Positions 7,135 through 15,948 of a stretch of 36,025 bases of DNA are shown piece after piece. Position 1 is the first letter of the stretch. Every line of letters starts with the position of its first letter. The stretch is from assembly GCA_020846855.1 (NCBI GenBank), contig JADLDD010000018.1:1-36025 (forward strand), given 5' to 3'. The position numbers were made by a program, and so were the translations under genes. Below the pieces are notes generated by a model. That model was not told the origin of the DNA. It did not search any database and saw only the letters and a program-made list of their open reading frames with translations. This DNA comes from Acidimicrobiia bacterium. Its GTDB lineage: Bacteria; Actinomycetota; Acidimicrobiia; IMCC26256; JADLDD01.

Positions 7135-9249
7135 TCACCCCGTCGGCGGCGGGCCCGAGGTGGGCGGAGGCGAGGTCGTGGTGGGCGGCGCGGTGGTGGG
7201 CGGCGTCGTCGTGGGTGGCGCCGTCGTGGGCGCCACGGTGGTCGCCGGGGTGGTGGTGGAGGTCGTGGCCGGGTTCCGCCGGTAGCGGGACGACGACGGG
7301 CCGCGCCCTTCGGGAGTCACCCGGGCCGATCCGGGCCAGAGGGCCTCGTTGGGCTCGGTGAACTCGATCACCGGGGAACCGGCGAGGTAGGACTCCATGA
7401 ACGCCCGCCAGATCATCGCCGGGTACGTACCGCCGTAGAGGCGGGAGAACTGGCCCACGGCGCCCATCGGCTGGTTGTCGGCCGTCCGCCCCATCCACAC
7501 CACGGCGACGGCCTGGGGCACGTAGCCGGCGAAGAGGGCGTCGCGCGAGTCGTCGGTGGTCCCGGTCTTGCCGGCCGCGGGCCGGTCGAGGCGCGCCCTG
7601 GTCCCGGTGCCGCGGTCGATGACGGTCTCCAGGAGTGAGGTGACCGTCCGGGCAACCTCCGGGGCGATCACCCGCTCGCCCCGATTGGTGTTGTCGATGA
7701 TCACCCGGCCGTCGCTGTCGACCACCTTGCGGACGAACACGGGACGGTGCCGCACCCCCTCCGCCGCGAACGTGGAGTAGACGGTTCCCATCTCCACCAG
7801 GTTGTTGGACAGCGTTCCCAGCGTCATCGAGGGCTGGCGCTCGACGGCCCGGTCGTCGGGGCCCCGGTCGATCGTGGCTCCGAGCCGTTCGGCCATCGAG
7901 GCCACCTTGTCGAGGCCGACGCTGGCCGACAGCCGCACGTACGCGCAGTTGACCGAGTGCGTGGTGGCGGACCGGAGGCTCTGCCACCCCCCGCTGCCCT
8001 CCGCGTTGCGCAACGGGTAGGTGGGGAAGCCGGGGAAGCTCACCGAGCACGGCGAGCTGCCGTCGACGTGGTCGTCGGGCGAGTAGCCCGCCTCGAGTGC
8101 CGCGGCGAGGGTGATCGCCTTGTAGGTCGACCCCGTCTGGCGGCCGGCCCGGGCGGTGACGATGTCGTACTTCGACTGCTCGTAGCCGGCCGCGTTGACG
8201 ACGGCCTTCACCTCGCCGTCGCGCGGGTCCATGACGACCATGGCGGCCGAGACCCCCTTGGCCGCGGCATCGGGAGGGAGCGTCCGGGCGATCGCCGCGG
8301 TGGCCAGGAGCTGGGCCTCGAGGTCGTAGCCCGTGTACACCTGGAGGCCGCCGCGCATCACCGCGTGGTAGCGGGCGGCACGGGTGGCGCCCAGACGGGG
8401 GTCGTCGAGGAGGAGATCCTGGACGTGGGCCACGAAGTAGTTGTCGGGCCGAAGCTCGGCCGGCGGCACCTTGGTGGGCAGTGGCGCCGCCGCCGCGAGC
8501 ATCCCCTCCTGGCCCGTGATGTGCTTCTCCTCGACCATCCGATGCAGCACGTGGACGCGGCGGGCCCGGGCCGCCTCGGGGTGCAGGAACGGGTCGTACC
8601 CGGAGGGGTTCTGGATGACCCCGGCGAGGAGCGCCGCCTGCGCCACGTCGAGGTCGGACGCCGGCACACCGAAGAACCGCTGGGCCGCGGAACCGATCCC
8701 GTAGGAGCCGGCGCCGAAGTAGACGGTGTTCAGGTACTGCTCGAGGATCTCGTTCTTGCTGTACTCGCGCGTGAGGCGGACGGCGAGGATCGCTTCGCGG
8801 ACCTTGCGGGCGAAGTCGCGCTTGGGCGTGAGGATCCTCATCTTCACGAGCTGCTGGGTGATCGTGGAGCCGCCCTGGGTCACCTCACCGGAATCCACGT
8901 TGGCCCGCAGGGCCCGGAACAGCGCCTTACCGTCGACGCCCGGGTTGGAGTAGAAGGTCGAGTCCTCCGTCGCGACGACGGCGTTGATCACGTTCGGGGA
9001 CACTTCCTCGATCGGGATGGTGAACCGGTCCTGGAGGCCGAGCACCCCGACGACCTCCCCGTTCGCGGCCCTCACGACCGAGCGCTGGTCGAGGGGCCGG
9101 AGCGCGTCGGTGACACGGCCCTCGAAGTGCTGAGCCGATCCGATGGTGCGCAGGCCGGGGACCAGCGCCGCGGTGCAGAGCCCGACGACGAGACCGGCCG
9201 CGAGCACGAGGAAGAGGAGGCGCCCGAGACGGGCCATACGGCGACGCAT
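7135..9249 (-). CDS. Bifunctional (class A) penicillin-binding protein
   Basis: A 704-residue peptidoglycan synthase anchored in the cytoplasmic membrane. One N-terminal membrane segment (about residues 11-31) is followed by a glycosyltransferase-51 domain with the catalytic E95 in ATEDSTFY and GGSTITQQ (127-134), then a transpeptidase domain with active-site S374 in TGSTYK, the SVN motif (432-434) and KTGT (561-564). Spacing and length are normal. The last 45 residues (660-704) are a Thr/Pro-only tail, a probable cell-wall-spanning or glycosylated linker. The ATG at 9249 is chosen because GGGAG lies five bases upstream; ATGs at 9237 and 9264 are alternatives. It is divergent from the helicase-nuclease operon. 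Confidence 0.95.
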   Translation of the reverse strand: MRRRMARLGRLLFLVLAAGLVVGLCTAALVPGLRTIGSAQHFEGRVTDALRPLDQRSVVRAANGEVVGVLGLQDRFTIPIEEVSPNVINAVVATEDSTFYSNPGVDGKALFRALRANVDSGEVTQGGSTITQQLVKMRILTPKRDFARKVREAILAVRLTREYSKNEILEQYLNTVYFGAGSYGIGSAAQRFFGVPASDLDVAQAALLAGVIQNPSGYDPFLHPEAARARRVHVLHRMVEEKHITGQEGMLAAAAPLPTKVPPAELRPDNYFVAHVQDLLLDDPRLGATRAARYHAVMRGGLQVYTGYDLEAQLLATAAIARTLPPDAAAKGVSAAMVVMDPRDGEVKAVVNAAGYEQSKYDIVTARAGRQTGSTYKAITLAAALEAGYSPDDHVDGSSPCSVSFPGFPTYPLRNAEGSGGWQSLRSATTHSVNCAYVRLSASVGLDKVASMAERLGATIDRGPDDRAVERQPSMTLGTLSNNLVEMGTVYSTFAAEGVRHRPVFVRKVVDSDGRVIIDNTNRGERVIAPEVARTVTSLLETVIDRGTGTRARLDRPAAGKTGTTDDSRDALFAGYVPQAVAVVWMGRTADNQPMGAVGQFSRLYGGTYPAMIWRAFMESYLAGSPVIEFTEPNEALWPGSARVTPEGRGPSSSRYRRNPATTSTTTPATTVAPTTAPPTTTPPTTAPPTTTSPPPTSGPPPTG
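7138..7270 (-). repeat. Low-complexity Thr/Pro tail repeat of the PBP
   Basis: Imperfect tandem repeats of ACC/CCG/GTC-like codons encode TTAPPTTTPPTTAPPTTT-type sequence at the extreme C-terminus of the PBP. Such stretches are prone to length variation by slippage. Confidence 0.75.
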
Positions 9250-9351
9250 GTGCGCTCCCAGCATGTCACAGCCGCACTCGCCGCCGGTGGCGCGCCGGAC
9301 GGGGGCACGGCACCCGCCTCCCGGTCGGCCGTCGGTGTCACAGGGGGCCGT

Positions 9352-9357
9352 TAGCTT
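9352..9357 (+). promoter_or_regulatory. -10 box TAGCTT of a probably leaderless transcript
   Basis: TAGCTT ends 7 bases before the GTG at 9365, with no ribosome site. It selects 9365 rather than the upstream ATG at 9143, which would run antisense through the PBP gene. Confidence 0.5.
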
Positions 9358-9364
9358 GCGATCC

Positions 9365-12300
9365 GTGACGCAGGTGCACCTCGTCGACGCGGGCGCCGAG
9401 ACCGACCGGGCCCTGGCCCGGGCGGTGGCCGCGGCGCGCGGCGCCTCGGGCCTCGCTCCGGTCACCGTCGCCTCGGCCACGCCGTACGCCGCGCTGCTCC
9501 TGCGCCGGGCGTGGGGCCGTCGCGCGGCGGCGACCGGCGCCGGCGGGCCTCGCCGTGCGGGGGCGGGCGGCGGCGGCCCTCACGGGGCGCGGGCCGGGTT
9601 CGCCAACCTGCGCTTCGTCCCCTTCACGGGCCTGGCGGCGGCCCTCGGCGTCCCTCCTCTGCAGCGCGACGGCCACCGACCCCTCACCCCGCCCGTCGAG
9701 CGGGCCGCGGTGCGCGTCGCGCTCGGGCGGCACCCCGGTCACCTCGGACCGCTCGGCTCCGAGGCGGCGGCCGGCGGCCTGCTGACCGCGTTCCGCCGGC
9801 TGCGCCGCCTGGACGCCGGCGGCCCGCCCGCACGCTCCCGCGGCCGCCACGCCGAGGTGAGGTCGATGTACGCCACGTTCCGCGGCGTCGTCGCCGGCCA
9901 CCACGACGCCGAGGACCGCGCCCGGTCGGCCGCGGCCGCCGTGGCGGCCGGCGAGCCGCACACCCTCGACGCCGGCCACGTGGTGCTGCACCTCCCCGGC
10001 ACCCTGTCGCCCGCCGAGACGGAACTGGTGGCCCGGCTGGCCGACCTCGGCCGGCTGAGCGCGGTGCTGGCGACCACCGGCGATCCGGTCGCCGACGAGC
10101 CCGTGCTCGCACTGGTCGGCACCCTCGAGCGCCTGACCGGCACGACGGTCCGGGGCGGGACCGATCCACGGTCCGGGCGAGGCGGGGTGGCGACCGACCC
10201 TCTCATCGTGAGCGCCCCCGATCCCGAGGAGGAGATCCGGGAGGCCGTACGCCTGATGCTCGACCGGGCGTCGTCCGGCGGGGTGGCCTTCCACCACATG
10301 GCGATCCTCTACGCCGACCCGGAGCCCTACGCCACCATCGCGGACCAGGTCCTGGCCGAGGCCGGTGTCCTCCGCCACGGGCCCGGGCCCCGGCGCCTCG
10401 GCGACTCCGTCGCCGGCCGGGCGTTGGTGGGCCTCCTGGAGCTCGCGGCCGAGGGACCCGACCCGCTCGGCATCGAGAGATGGCTCGCCGGCACTCCCGC
10501 CACCGACCCCGGCGCCTTCCCCCGCGGTCCAGGCGGGTCGGGCCCCGACCACCTCGTCGAGCGCCTGGCCGCCGAGTTGCAACCGCCGGTGCCCGCCACC
10601 TGGGCATCCCTGGCGACCTGGGCCCGGTCACTGCTCGACACCTACCTCGATCCCGAGGGGGGTCCGGATCCCTGGCCCGATCCCGAGAAGGAATCGTTCC
10701 ACCGGCTGCACCTCGCGCTCGACGCCATCGCGGGCATCGACCGGATCGGCGTGCCCGCCGACCTGGCGGCCTTCCGCGCGGAGGTCGCCCAGGAGCTCGG
10801 AGCACCGAGCGGAGGCGGGGAGCGCTTCGGGGAGGGCATGTTCGTCGGGCGGCTCGGCTCCACGTCCGGGGCCGCATTCGACACCGTGGCCGTCGTCGGC
10901 ATGGCCGAGGGGCGGTACCCACCCCGGCCGGCACCCGACCCGTTCCTGGGGGCAGCCCTCGCCCCCGGTGGGGCGGAGGCGGCCCGCCGGCACCACCTCC
11001 TGGCGGTGGCCTCGGCCCGGAACGTGATCCTCTCGTTCCCGCGGGGCGATTCGCGCTCCGGTCGTCGGCACCTGCCTTCGCCGTGGCTGCTCGAAGCCGC
11101 GTCGCGCCGGGCCGGGCACCCGCTCCCGGCGGGCGCCCTCGCGGCCACGGCCAGGTTCCCGTGGTTCCGGTTCGTCTCCTCCTTCGAGGAGACCCTCGCC
11201 GGGTCGGCGTCCCCGGCCTCGGTCGTGGAGGCCGAACTGCGGTCGCTGCACGGGTGGCGATCGGCGGGCCATCGCCTCGAGGCCCATCCGATCGTGGTCG
11301 CGCGCCCCGGGCTGGCGGCGGGCCTCGAGCTCACGCGGGGCCGGGCCTCGCACCGCCTGACCCGCTTCGACGGGCTGTGCGGGCCACACACGCCGGGGTC
11401 GACGAGCACCACCGAGCCCGATCCCGCCGGGCCGGTCTCGGTATCGGTCACTGCGCTCGAGCGCTGGGCGGCCTGCCCGTTCCGCTCCTTCCTCCACGAC
11501 GTGCTCGGCGTCGCGGAACCGGAGCCCCCTCCCGACACGGGCGGGCCTGGCCCGGCCGACCGGGGCATGCTCCTGCACGCCGTGCTCGCCGAGTTCATCG
11601 CCGCCGCCCCTCCCCGCCTCGACCCCGGCCAACCCTGGACGCGAGAGGAACGCGACCTGATGCGGGACCTCGCCGAGCGGCTCTGCGACCGGCACGAACG
11701 CCGGTGGCGGCCGGGCCGCCCGGACCGGGGAGGGGGCACGGGCCCGGCGAACCGGTCACCGGCGTGGGAGGTCGAACGGCGGCGGATCGTGCGCAGCGCG
11801 GTCGAGTTCCTCGACGCCGACGAGGAGGTTCGGCGCACGCTGGGGGTCGTCCCGCACCACGACGGCGTGGAGGTCGGGTTCGGCCGGCCCTCCGATCCCC
11901 TCCCGGGACCGACCATCGCCACCTCCCGCGGGCCGGTGGCGCTGCGCGGCCGGATCGACCGGATCGACCGGTCCCCCGACGGCCGCCGCCTGGTGGTCTA
12001 CGACTACAAGACCGGCCGCTCGGTCCGGGCCGACGCCTCCGAAGCGCTGGCGCGCGGCACGGGCCTTCAACTCCCCGCGTACGCCGTCGCCGCCGCGTCG
12101 GCCCTTGCGCCCGGCGAGGCCGGCGGCACCGTCGGCGACCGCGGGGCCGGCGGAGACGAGGCGGGAGCGCAAGGCGCCGGGCCGGCCGCGCTCTACTGGC
12201 CGGTCGGCCCCTCGGCCCGGCGGCGCCCCGACCTCAGCGGCTTCGACGCCGTGGGTCCCGAGATCGTCCGCCGCCTCGAGGAGCCCGTGGCGGTGATCGT

Positions 12301-12514
12301 CGGTGCGATGTCCGACGGCCTCTACCCCGCCGTCGCCGACGACACGCGCCGATCGGGCCGTGGTTCGAGCTGCGCGGCGTGCGGCTACCGGCGCCTCTGC
12401 GCCGCCACCCGCGGCGCTCCGTGGGAGCGCAAGAGCCTCGATCCCGCGGCCGCCCCCTACGTCGGTCTGAGCGCCCGGGAGAGCACGGCGGGGCCGGGCA
12501 CGGAGCCGGCGTGA
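9365..12514 (+). CDS. AddB-like subunit: inactivated helicase with Fe-S PD-(D/E)XK nuclease
   Basis: A 1049-residue partner of the downstream helicase in a predicted AddAB-type double-strand-break resection complex. The N-terminal part aligns by layout with superfamily 1 helicases but has no Walker A (the expected place reads TVASATPYAALLLRR), so it is probably not an ATPase. The C-terminal third is a nuclease: D865 in RGRIDRID, D880 and K882 in VVYDYKTG. Cysteines C704 (AACPFRSF) and C1003, C1006, C1012 (CAACGYRRLC) give the C...CxxCx5C pattern that holds the 4Fe-4S cluster in AddB nucleases. Its stop overlaps the next gene's GTG (GTGA), so the subunits are translationally coupled. Gly/Arg-rich linkers at residues 55-75 are typical of the high GC content. 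Confidence 0.85.
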   Translation: MTQVHLVDAGAETDRALARAVAAARGASGLAPVTVASATPYAALLLRRAWGRRAAATGAGGPRRAGAGGGGPHGARAGFANLRFVPFTGLAAALGVPPLQRDGHRPLTPPVERAAVRVALGRHPGHLGPLGSEAAAGGLLTAFRRLRRLDAGGPPARSRGRHAEVRSMYATFRGVVAGHHDAEDRARSAAAAVAAGEPHTLDAGHVVLHLPGTLSPAETELVARLADLGRLSAVLATTGDPVADEPVLALVGTLERLTGTTVRGGTDPRSGRGGVATDPLIVSAPDPEEEIREAVRLMLDRASSGGVAFHHMAILYADPEPYATIADQVLAEAGVLRHGPGPRRLGDSVAGRALVGLLELAAEGPDPLGIERWLAGTPATDPGAFPRGPGGSGPDHLVERLAAELQPPVPATWASLATWARSLLDTYLDPEGGPDPWPDPEKESFHRLHLALDAIAGIDRIGVPADLAAFRAEVAQELGAPSGGGERFGEGMFVGRLGSTSGAAFDTVAVVGMAEGRYPPRPAPDPFLGAALAPGGAEAARRHHLLAVASARNVILSFPRGDSRSGRRHLPSPWLLEAASRRAGHPLPAGALAATARFPWFRFVSSFEETLAGSASPASVVEAELRSLHGWRSAGHRLEAHPIVVARPGLAAGLELTRGRASHRLTRFDGLCGPHTPGSTSTTEPDPAGPVSVSVTALERWAACPFRSFLHDVLGVAEPEPPPDTGGPGPADRGMLLHAVLAEFIAAAPPRLDPGQPWTREERDLMRDLAERLCDRHERRWRPGRPDRGGGTGPANRSPAWEVERRRIVRSAVEFLDADEEVRRTLGVVPHHDGVEVGFGRPSDPLPGPTIATSRGPVALRGRIDRIDRSPDGRRLVVYDYKTGRSVRADASEALARGTGLQLPAYAVAAASALAPGEAGGTVGDRGAGGDEAGAQGAGPAALYWPVGPSARRRPDLSGFDAVGPEIVRRLEEPVAVIVGAMSDGLYPAVADDTRRSGRGSSCAACGYRRLCAATRGAPWERKSLDPAAAPYVGLSARESTAGPGTEPA

Positions 12515-15500
12515 CCGCCCCCGGCCACCGCGGGCCGCCCGAAGCCGGCGAACCGGCGGAAGACGCGCACCGGGTCGGGGGGTCCGGGCCGCCCGCCGAC
12601 CAGGCGGCCCGCGACGACGTCGCCGGTCGCCTCGACCTCACCCTCCTCGTGCACGCCGGGGCGGGCACGGGCAAGACCACCGCGCTCGTCGGCCGGATCG
12701 TCGCCCTCGTCACCTCCGGCACGGCGGAGCTCCACGAGATCGCCGCCATAACGTTCACCGAGGCGGCGGCGGCCGAGTTGCGGGACCGGGTCCGATCCCG
12801 TCTCGACGACGCGGCGGGCGACGCCACGCTCCCACCGGCGGCCCGCGCCCGGGCCCGCCTGGCGCGCTCCCAGATCGACACCTCCACCCTGACCACCCTG
12901 CACGGCTTCGCGCAGCGGATCCTGGCCGAGCACCCCTTGGAGGCGGGGCTCCCACCGCGGTTCCGGGTCCTCGACGACGTCGAGGCGTCGTTGTGGTTCG
13001 ACCGTCACTGGACCGGTTTCGTGGAGAGCCTCACGACCGAACCCGAGTGGCGGTCGACCCTCCTGCGGGCCCACGCCCTCGGCATCGGGCTGCCGTCGCT
13101 GCGGGCGGTGGCCCTCGCCATCTGGGACCAGACCGATCGCCTCGGCGACGGCCCCACCACCCTCCGGCCGCTGCCCGACCTCGACCTCACGGAGGTCTTC
13201 GCCCGGCGCGAGGTCGTGCGCGGCGACCTGGCGCGTTGCGGCGATCCGTCGGACCGCCTCGCGCTCCACGCCGAGGCGCTCCTCGCCGCCCTGGCTCCCC
13301 TGGACCACGCGCACCCGCCGCCCGGTGCCCCCGACGACTCCTTGGCCCTCGACCTGCTCGACGTCCTCGACGGGTACCCCCGCGCCGCGGTGGCCAAACG
13401 GGGCCGGAAGGGCAACTGGCCCGACGTGGGTGCGGCACGGGAGCACACCGCCGCCCTCGGCGCGGCCGTCGACCGGATCCTCCTCGGCCAGCGGGCCGCG
13501 GTCTTCGATCGCCTGCTCTCCCGGCTCCACGACTTCGTCACCGGCCTCGCCGCGGAGCGCCTTCACGAGGGCGTCCTCACCTTCCAGGACCTCCTCGTGG
13601 TGGCGCGCGACCTGCTCCGCCGCGACGACGGCGTGCGGCGCGCCTGCTCCTCGCGATACCGCCGGCTCCTGATCGACGAGTTCCAGGACACCGACCCGCT
13701 CCAGGCGGAGCTCGCCCTGCTCCTGACCTCCGGCGATCCCGAGGCGGGCCGCCTCGCGTGGGACACGACCCGGCCCCGGCCGGGGCGCCTGTTCGTCGCG
13801 GGTGATCCCACCCAGTCGATCTACCGGTTCCGGCGCGCCGACCTCGGCGTCTACGACCGCATGGAGGATCTCCTCGCCGGCGGCGCGCGCGAGCTGTCGG
13901 TCAACTTCCGGTCCGTGCCCGGGGTGCTGGAGTGGGTCGATCACGTCTTCGCCCGCCTCCTCGAGGGCGCCGAGCCCGGCGTGCAGGCCCCCCACCGGGC
14001 GTTGACGGCCCACCGCCCACCCACGGGCACGGCCGCCCCGCCCGTGACCGTGTTCGGCGGCCCGCTCGACGCGCCCGTCGGCGCGGTGCGGAACGTGGAG
14101 GCCGACGCGGTGGCGGGTGCGGTCCACGAGCTCGTCTCCTGCGGCTGGGAGGTCACCGACCCCTCGACGGGCGAGCTGCGCCCGGCGCGCTACCGCGACG
14201 TCGCGATCCTCATACCGGCCCGCAGCGTCCTCGGCGCGCTGGAGGCCGCCTTGGAGGCTGCCGGGATCCCGGCCCGCGTGGAGAGCCGGTCGTTCGTGTT
14301 CGACTCCCCCGAGGTCCGGGAGTTGGTGGGTATCCTCACGGCCCTCGACGACCCCACCGACGAGGTCGCGGTGGTCGGCGCGTTGCGGAGCCCGGCGTTC
14401 GGGTGCGGCGACGACGACCTCCTCACGTTCCGGCGGGCCGGCGGCCGGTTCGACTACCGGGAGCCGGCCCCGGCGGGCCTCGACGGCTCACATGCGGTCG
14501 TGGCCGCGACGGCGGCCCTGCACGACCTTCACCGGGAGGCCCGATGGCAGCGGGTCAGCGACACGGTCGCCGCGGTGATCGCACGGCGCCGCCTCTTCGC
14601 GGTCGCCCTGGGCCGCCGGCGGCCGCGTGACCACTGGCGGCGCTACCGGTTCCTCCTCGACGCGGCCCGCGCCTTCGACGACGCGGGCGGGGCCGGGCAC
14701 CGGGAGTTCGTCGAGTGGGCCGCGTCGCGCTGCGACGAAGGCGCCCAGGCCCTGGAGTCGCCGGGCTCGGAACCCGACGACGACGCGGTGCGCCTGCTGA
14801 CCATCCACGGCGCCAAGGGCCTCGAGTTCCCGGTGGTGGTGCTCGCCGGGCTCCAGACCTCCCGGCGTCCGCTGCCGGGCCCGGTCCGGTGGCGGACGGG
14901 CGGGGGCTACGAGGTGGCGCTCGGGTCGACCTCGGCGGGATCGCGGGTGGCGACCGCCGGCTACGACGCCCTCGGCGCCGCCGAGGACGCCCTCGACGCC
15001 GCCGAACGCGTCCGGGTCCTCTACGTCGGGGCCACGCGGGCGCGCGACCACCTCCTCGTGAGCCTCCACCACCCCGCCGGGCGGCCCTCCCACGCGGCGA
15101 CGCTCCACGGCCTCCACGCCCCGTTCGGCGACGCGCCCGCCGGGCACCGCGAGCCGGGACCAGCACCCGGGAAGCCGGGGCGCGACCACCACCGGGCCGC
15201 CCCGGGCCGGGCCGTCGCCCCGGCCGGGGCGAACCACGCCGACTGGCTCCGCGAGCGCCGGGCCCTCCTCGAGCGGGCCAACCGGGCGGCGACCGTGCCG
15301 GCCACCCGGCTCGCCCACGCGAGCGCCGCGGCCACGCACGCGGCGACCCCGCCTCGGGTACGGGCCCCCGGGCGGCGGCGCGGCGCGGCCGGCACCCGGA
15401 TCGGGCGGGCGGTCCACGCCGTCCTCCAGCACCTCGACCTCCCGGCGGCCACCACCCTCACCCGCCTCGCCTACGAACAGGCCGAGGCCGAGGGGATCCC

Positions 15501-15948
15501 CGAACGCGCCCCAGAGGTCGAGGAGCTGGCGGCCGGGATCGTCGCCTGCCCGGCGGTAACGGGGCTCCTCGCCGCGGGCCCGTGGTGGCGGGAGGTGCCG
15601 GTCGCCGCTCCGCTCGGCGACGTCGTGGTCGAGGGCGTGGTCGACCTCCTCGTCGACACCCCGGGCGGGCTGGTGGTGGTCGACTACAAGACCGACCACC
15701 TGGCCGACGCGGCCGCCGTCGACGCCGCCCTGGAGCGGTACACGCCCCAGGGCGCGGCGTACGCGCATGCCCTGGTCGCCGCCACGGGCCGCCCGGTGAC
15801 GCGATGCGTGTTCGTGTTCGCCCGCCGCCCCGGACCGGCGCTCGCGCGCGAGGTCACCGACCTCGAGGGTGCGATCAGGCGTCTCCCCCGCGGCGCCCCG
15901 GGATCACCCGTCGTGGGGCCCGGCTCTCTCGATCTCGACCCGGTATAG
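12511..15948 (+). CDS. AddA/RecB-like UvrD-family helicase with C-terminal nuclease
   Basis: A 1145-residue superfamily 1 DNA helicase and nuclease, the motor of the predicted break-processing complex. Helicase motifs run in order: Walker A AGAGTGKTT (K55), Ia ITFTEAAAAELRDR, II LLIDEFQDTD (D389, E390), III GDPTQSIYRFRRAD, IV SVNFRS, V LLTIHGAKGLEFPVVVLAG and VI VLYVGATRARDHLL. A RecB-type nuclease follows: GTRIGRAVHAVLQH, D1045 in GVVDLLV and D1058/K1060 in VVVDYKTD. The start is the GTG overlapping the AddB-like stop; longer in-frame upstream sequence is a shadow. The 3' end overlaps the molybdoenzyme gene tail to tail by 45 bp. No recD or recC homologue is seen. Confidence 0.92.
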   Translation: MTAPGHRGPPEAGEPAEDAHRVGGSGPPADQAARDDVAGRLDLTLLVHAGAGTGKTTALVGRIVALVTSGTAELHEIAAITFTEAAAAELRDRVRSRLDDAAGDATLPPAARARARLARSQIDTSTLTTLHGFAQRILAEHPLEAGLPPRFRVLDDVEASLWFDRHWTGFVESLTTEPEWRSTLLRAHALGIGLPSLRAVALAIWDQTDRLGDGPTTLRPLPDLDLTEVFARREVVRGDLARCGDPSDRLALHAEALLAALAPLDHAHPPPGAPDDSLALDLLDVLDGYPRAAVAKRGRKGNWPDVGAAREHTAALGAAVDRILLGQRAAVFDRLLSRLHDFVTGLAAERLHEGVLTFQDLLVVARDLLRRDDGVRRACSSRYRRLLIDEFQDTDPLQAELALLLTSGDPEAGRLAWDTTRPRPGRLFVAGDPTQSIYRFRRADLGVYDRMEDLLAGGARELSVNFRSVPGVLEWVDHVFARLLEGAEPGVQAPHRALTAHRPPTGTAAPPVTVFGGPLDAPVGAVRNVEADAVAGAVHELVSCGWEVTDPSTGELRPARYRDVAILIPARSVLGALEAALEAAGIPARVESRSFVFDSPEVRELVGILTALDDPTDEVAVVGALRSPAFGCGDDDLLTFRRAGGRFDYREPAPAGLDGSHAVVAATAALHDLHREARWQRVSDTVAAVIARRRLFAVALGRRRPRDHWRRYRFLLDAARAFDDAGGAGHREFVEWAASRCDEGAQALESPGSEPDDDAVRLLTIHGAKGLEFPVVVLAGLQTSRRPLPGPVRWRTGGGYEVALGSTSAGSRVATAGYDALGAAEDALDAAERVRVLYVGATRARDHLLVSLHHPAGRPSHAATLHGLHAPFGDAPAGHREPGPAPGKPGRDHHRAAPGRAVAPAGANHADWLRERRALLERANRAATVPATRLAHASAAATHAATPPRVRAPGRRRGAAGTRIGRAVHAVLQHLDLPAATTLTRLAYEQAEAEGIPERAPEVEELAAGIVACPAVTGLLAAGPWWREVPVAAPLGDVVVEGVVDLLVDTPGGLVVVDYKTDHLADAAAVDAALERYTPQGAAYAHALVAATGRPVTRCVFVFARRPGPALAREVTDLEGAIRRLPRGAPGSPVVGPGSLDLDPV

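Noticed and set aside
7138-7270. A CRISPR-like or minisatellite array
   Set aside because: The repeat units are short, imperfect and in frame, encoding the Thr/Pro tail of the PBP; there are no spacers.
7103-8050. N-terminal extension of the zinc-ribbon protein through the PBP gene
   Set aside because: It is an antisense-like frame of the PBP; the GTG at 7102 with a -10 box 7 bases upstream marks the true start.
9511-12510. N-terminal extension that would make the AddA-like protein 2145 residues
   Set aside because: The extension is an Arg/Pro/Gly shadow of the AddB-like gene in another frame; the GTG overlapping that gene's stop is the sensible start.
12457-14127. A 556-residue minus-strand ORF opposite the helicase
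   Set aside because: The plus strand holds all helicase motifs; the antisense product is low complexity.
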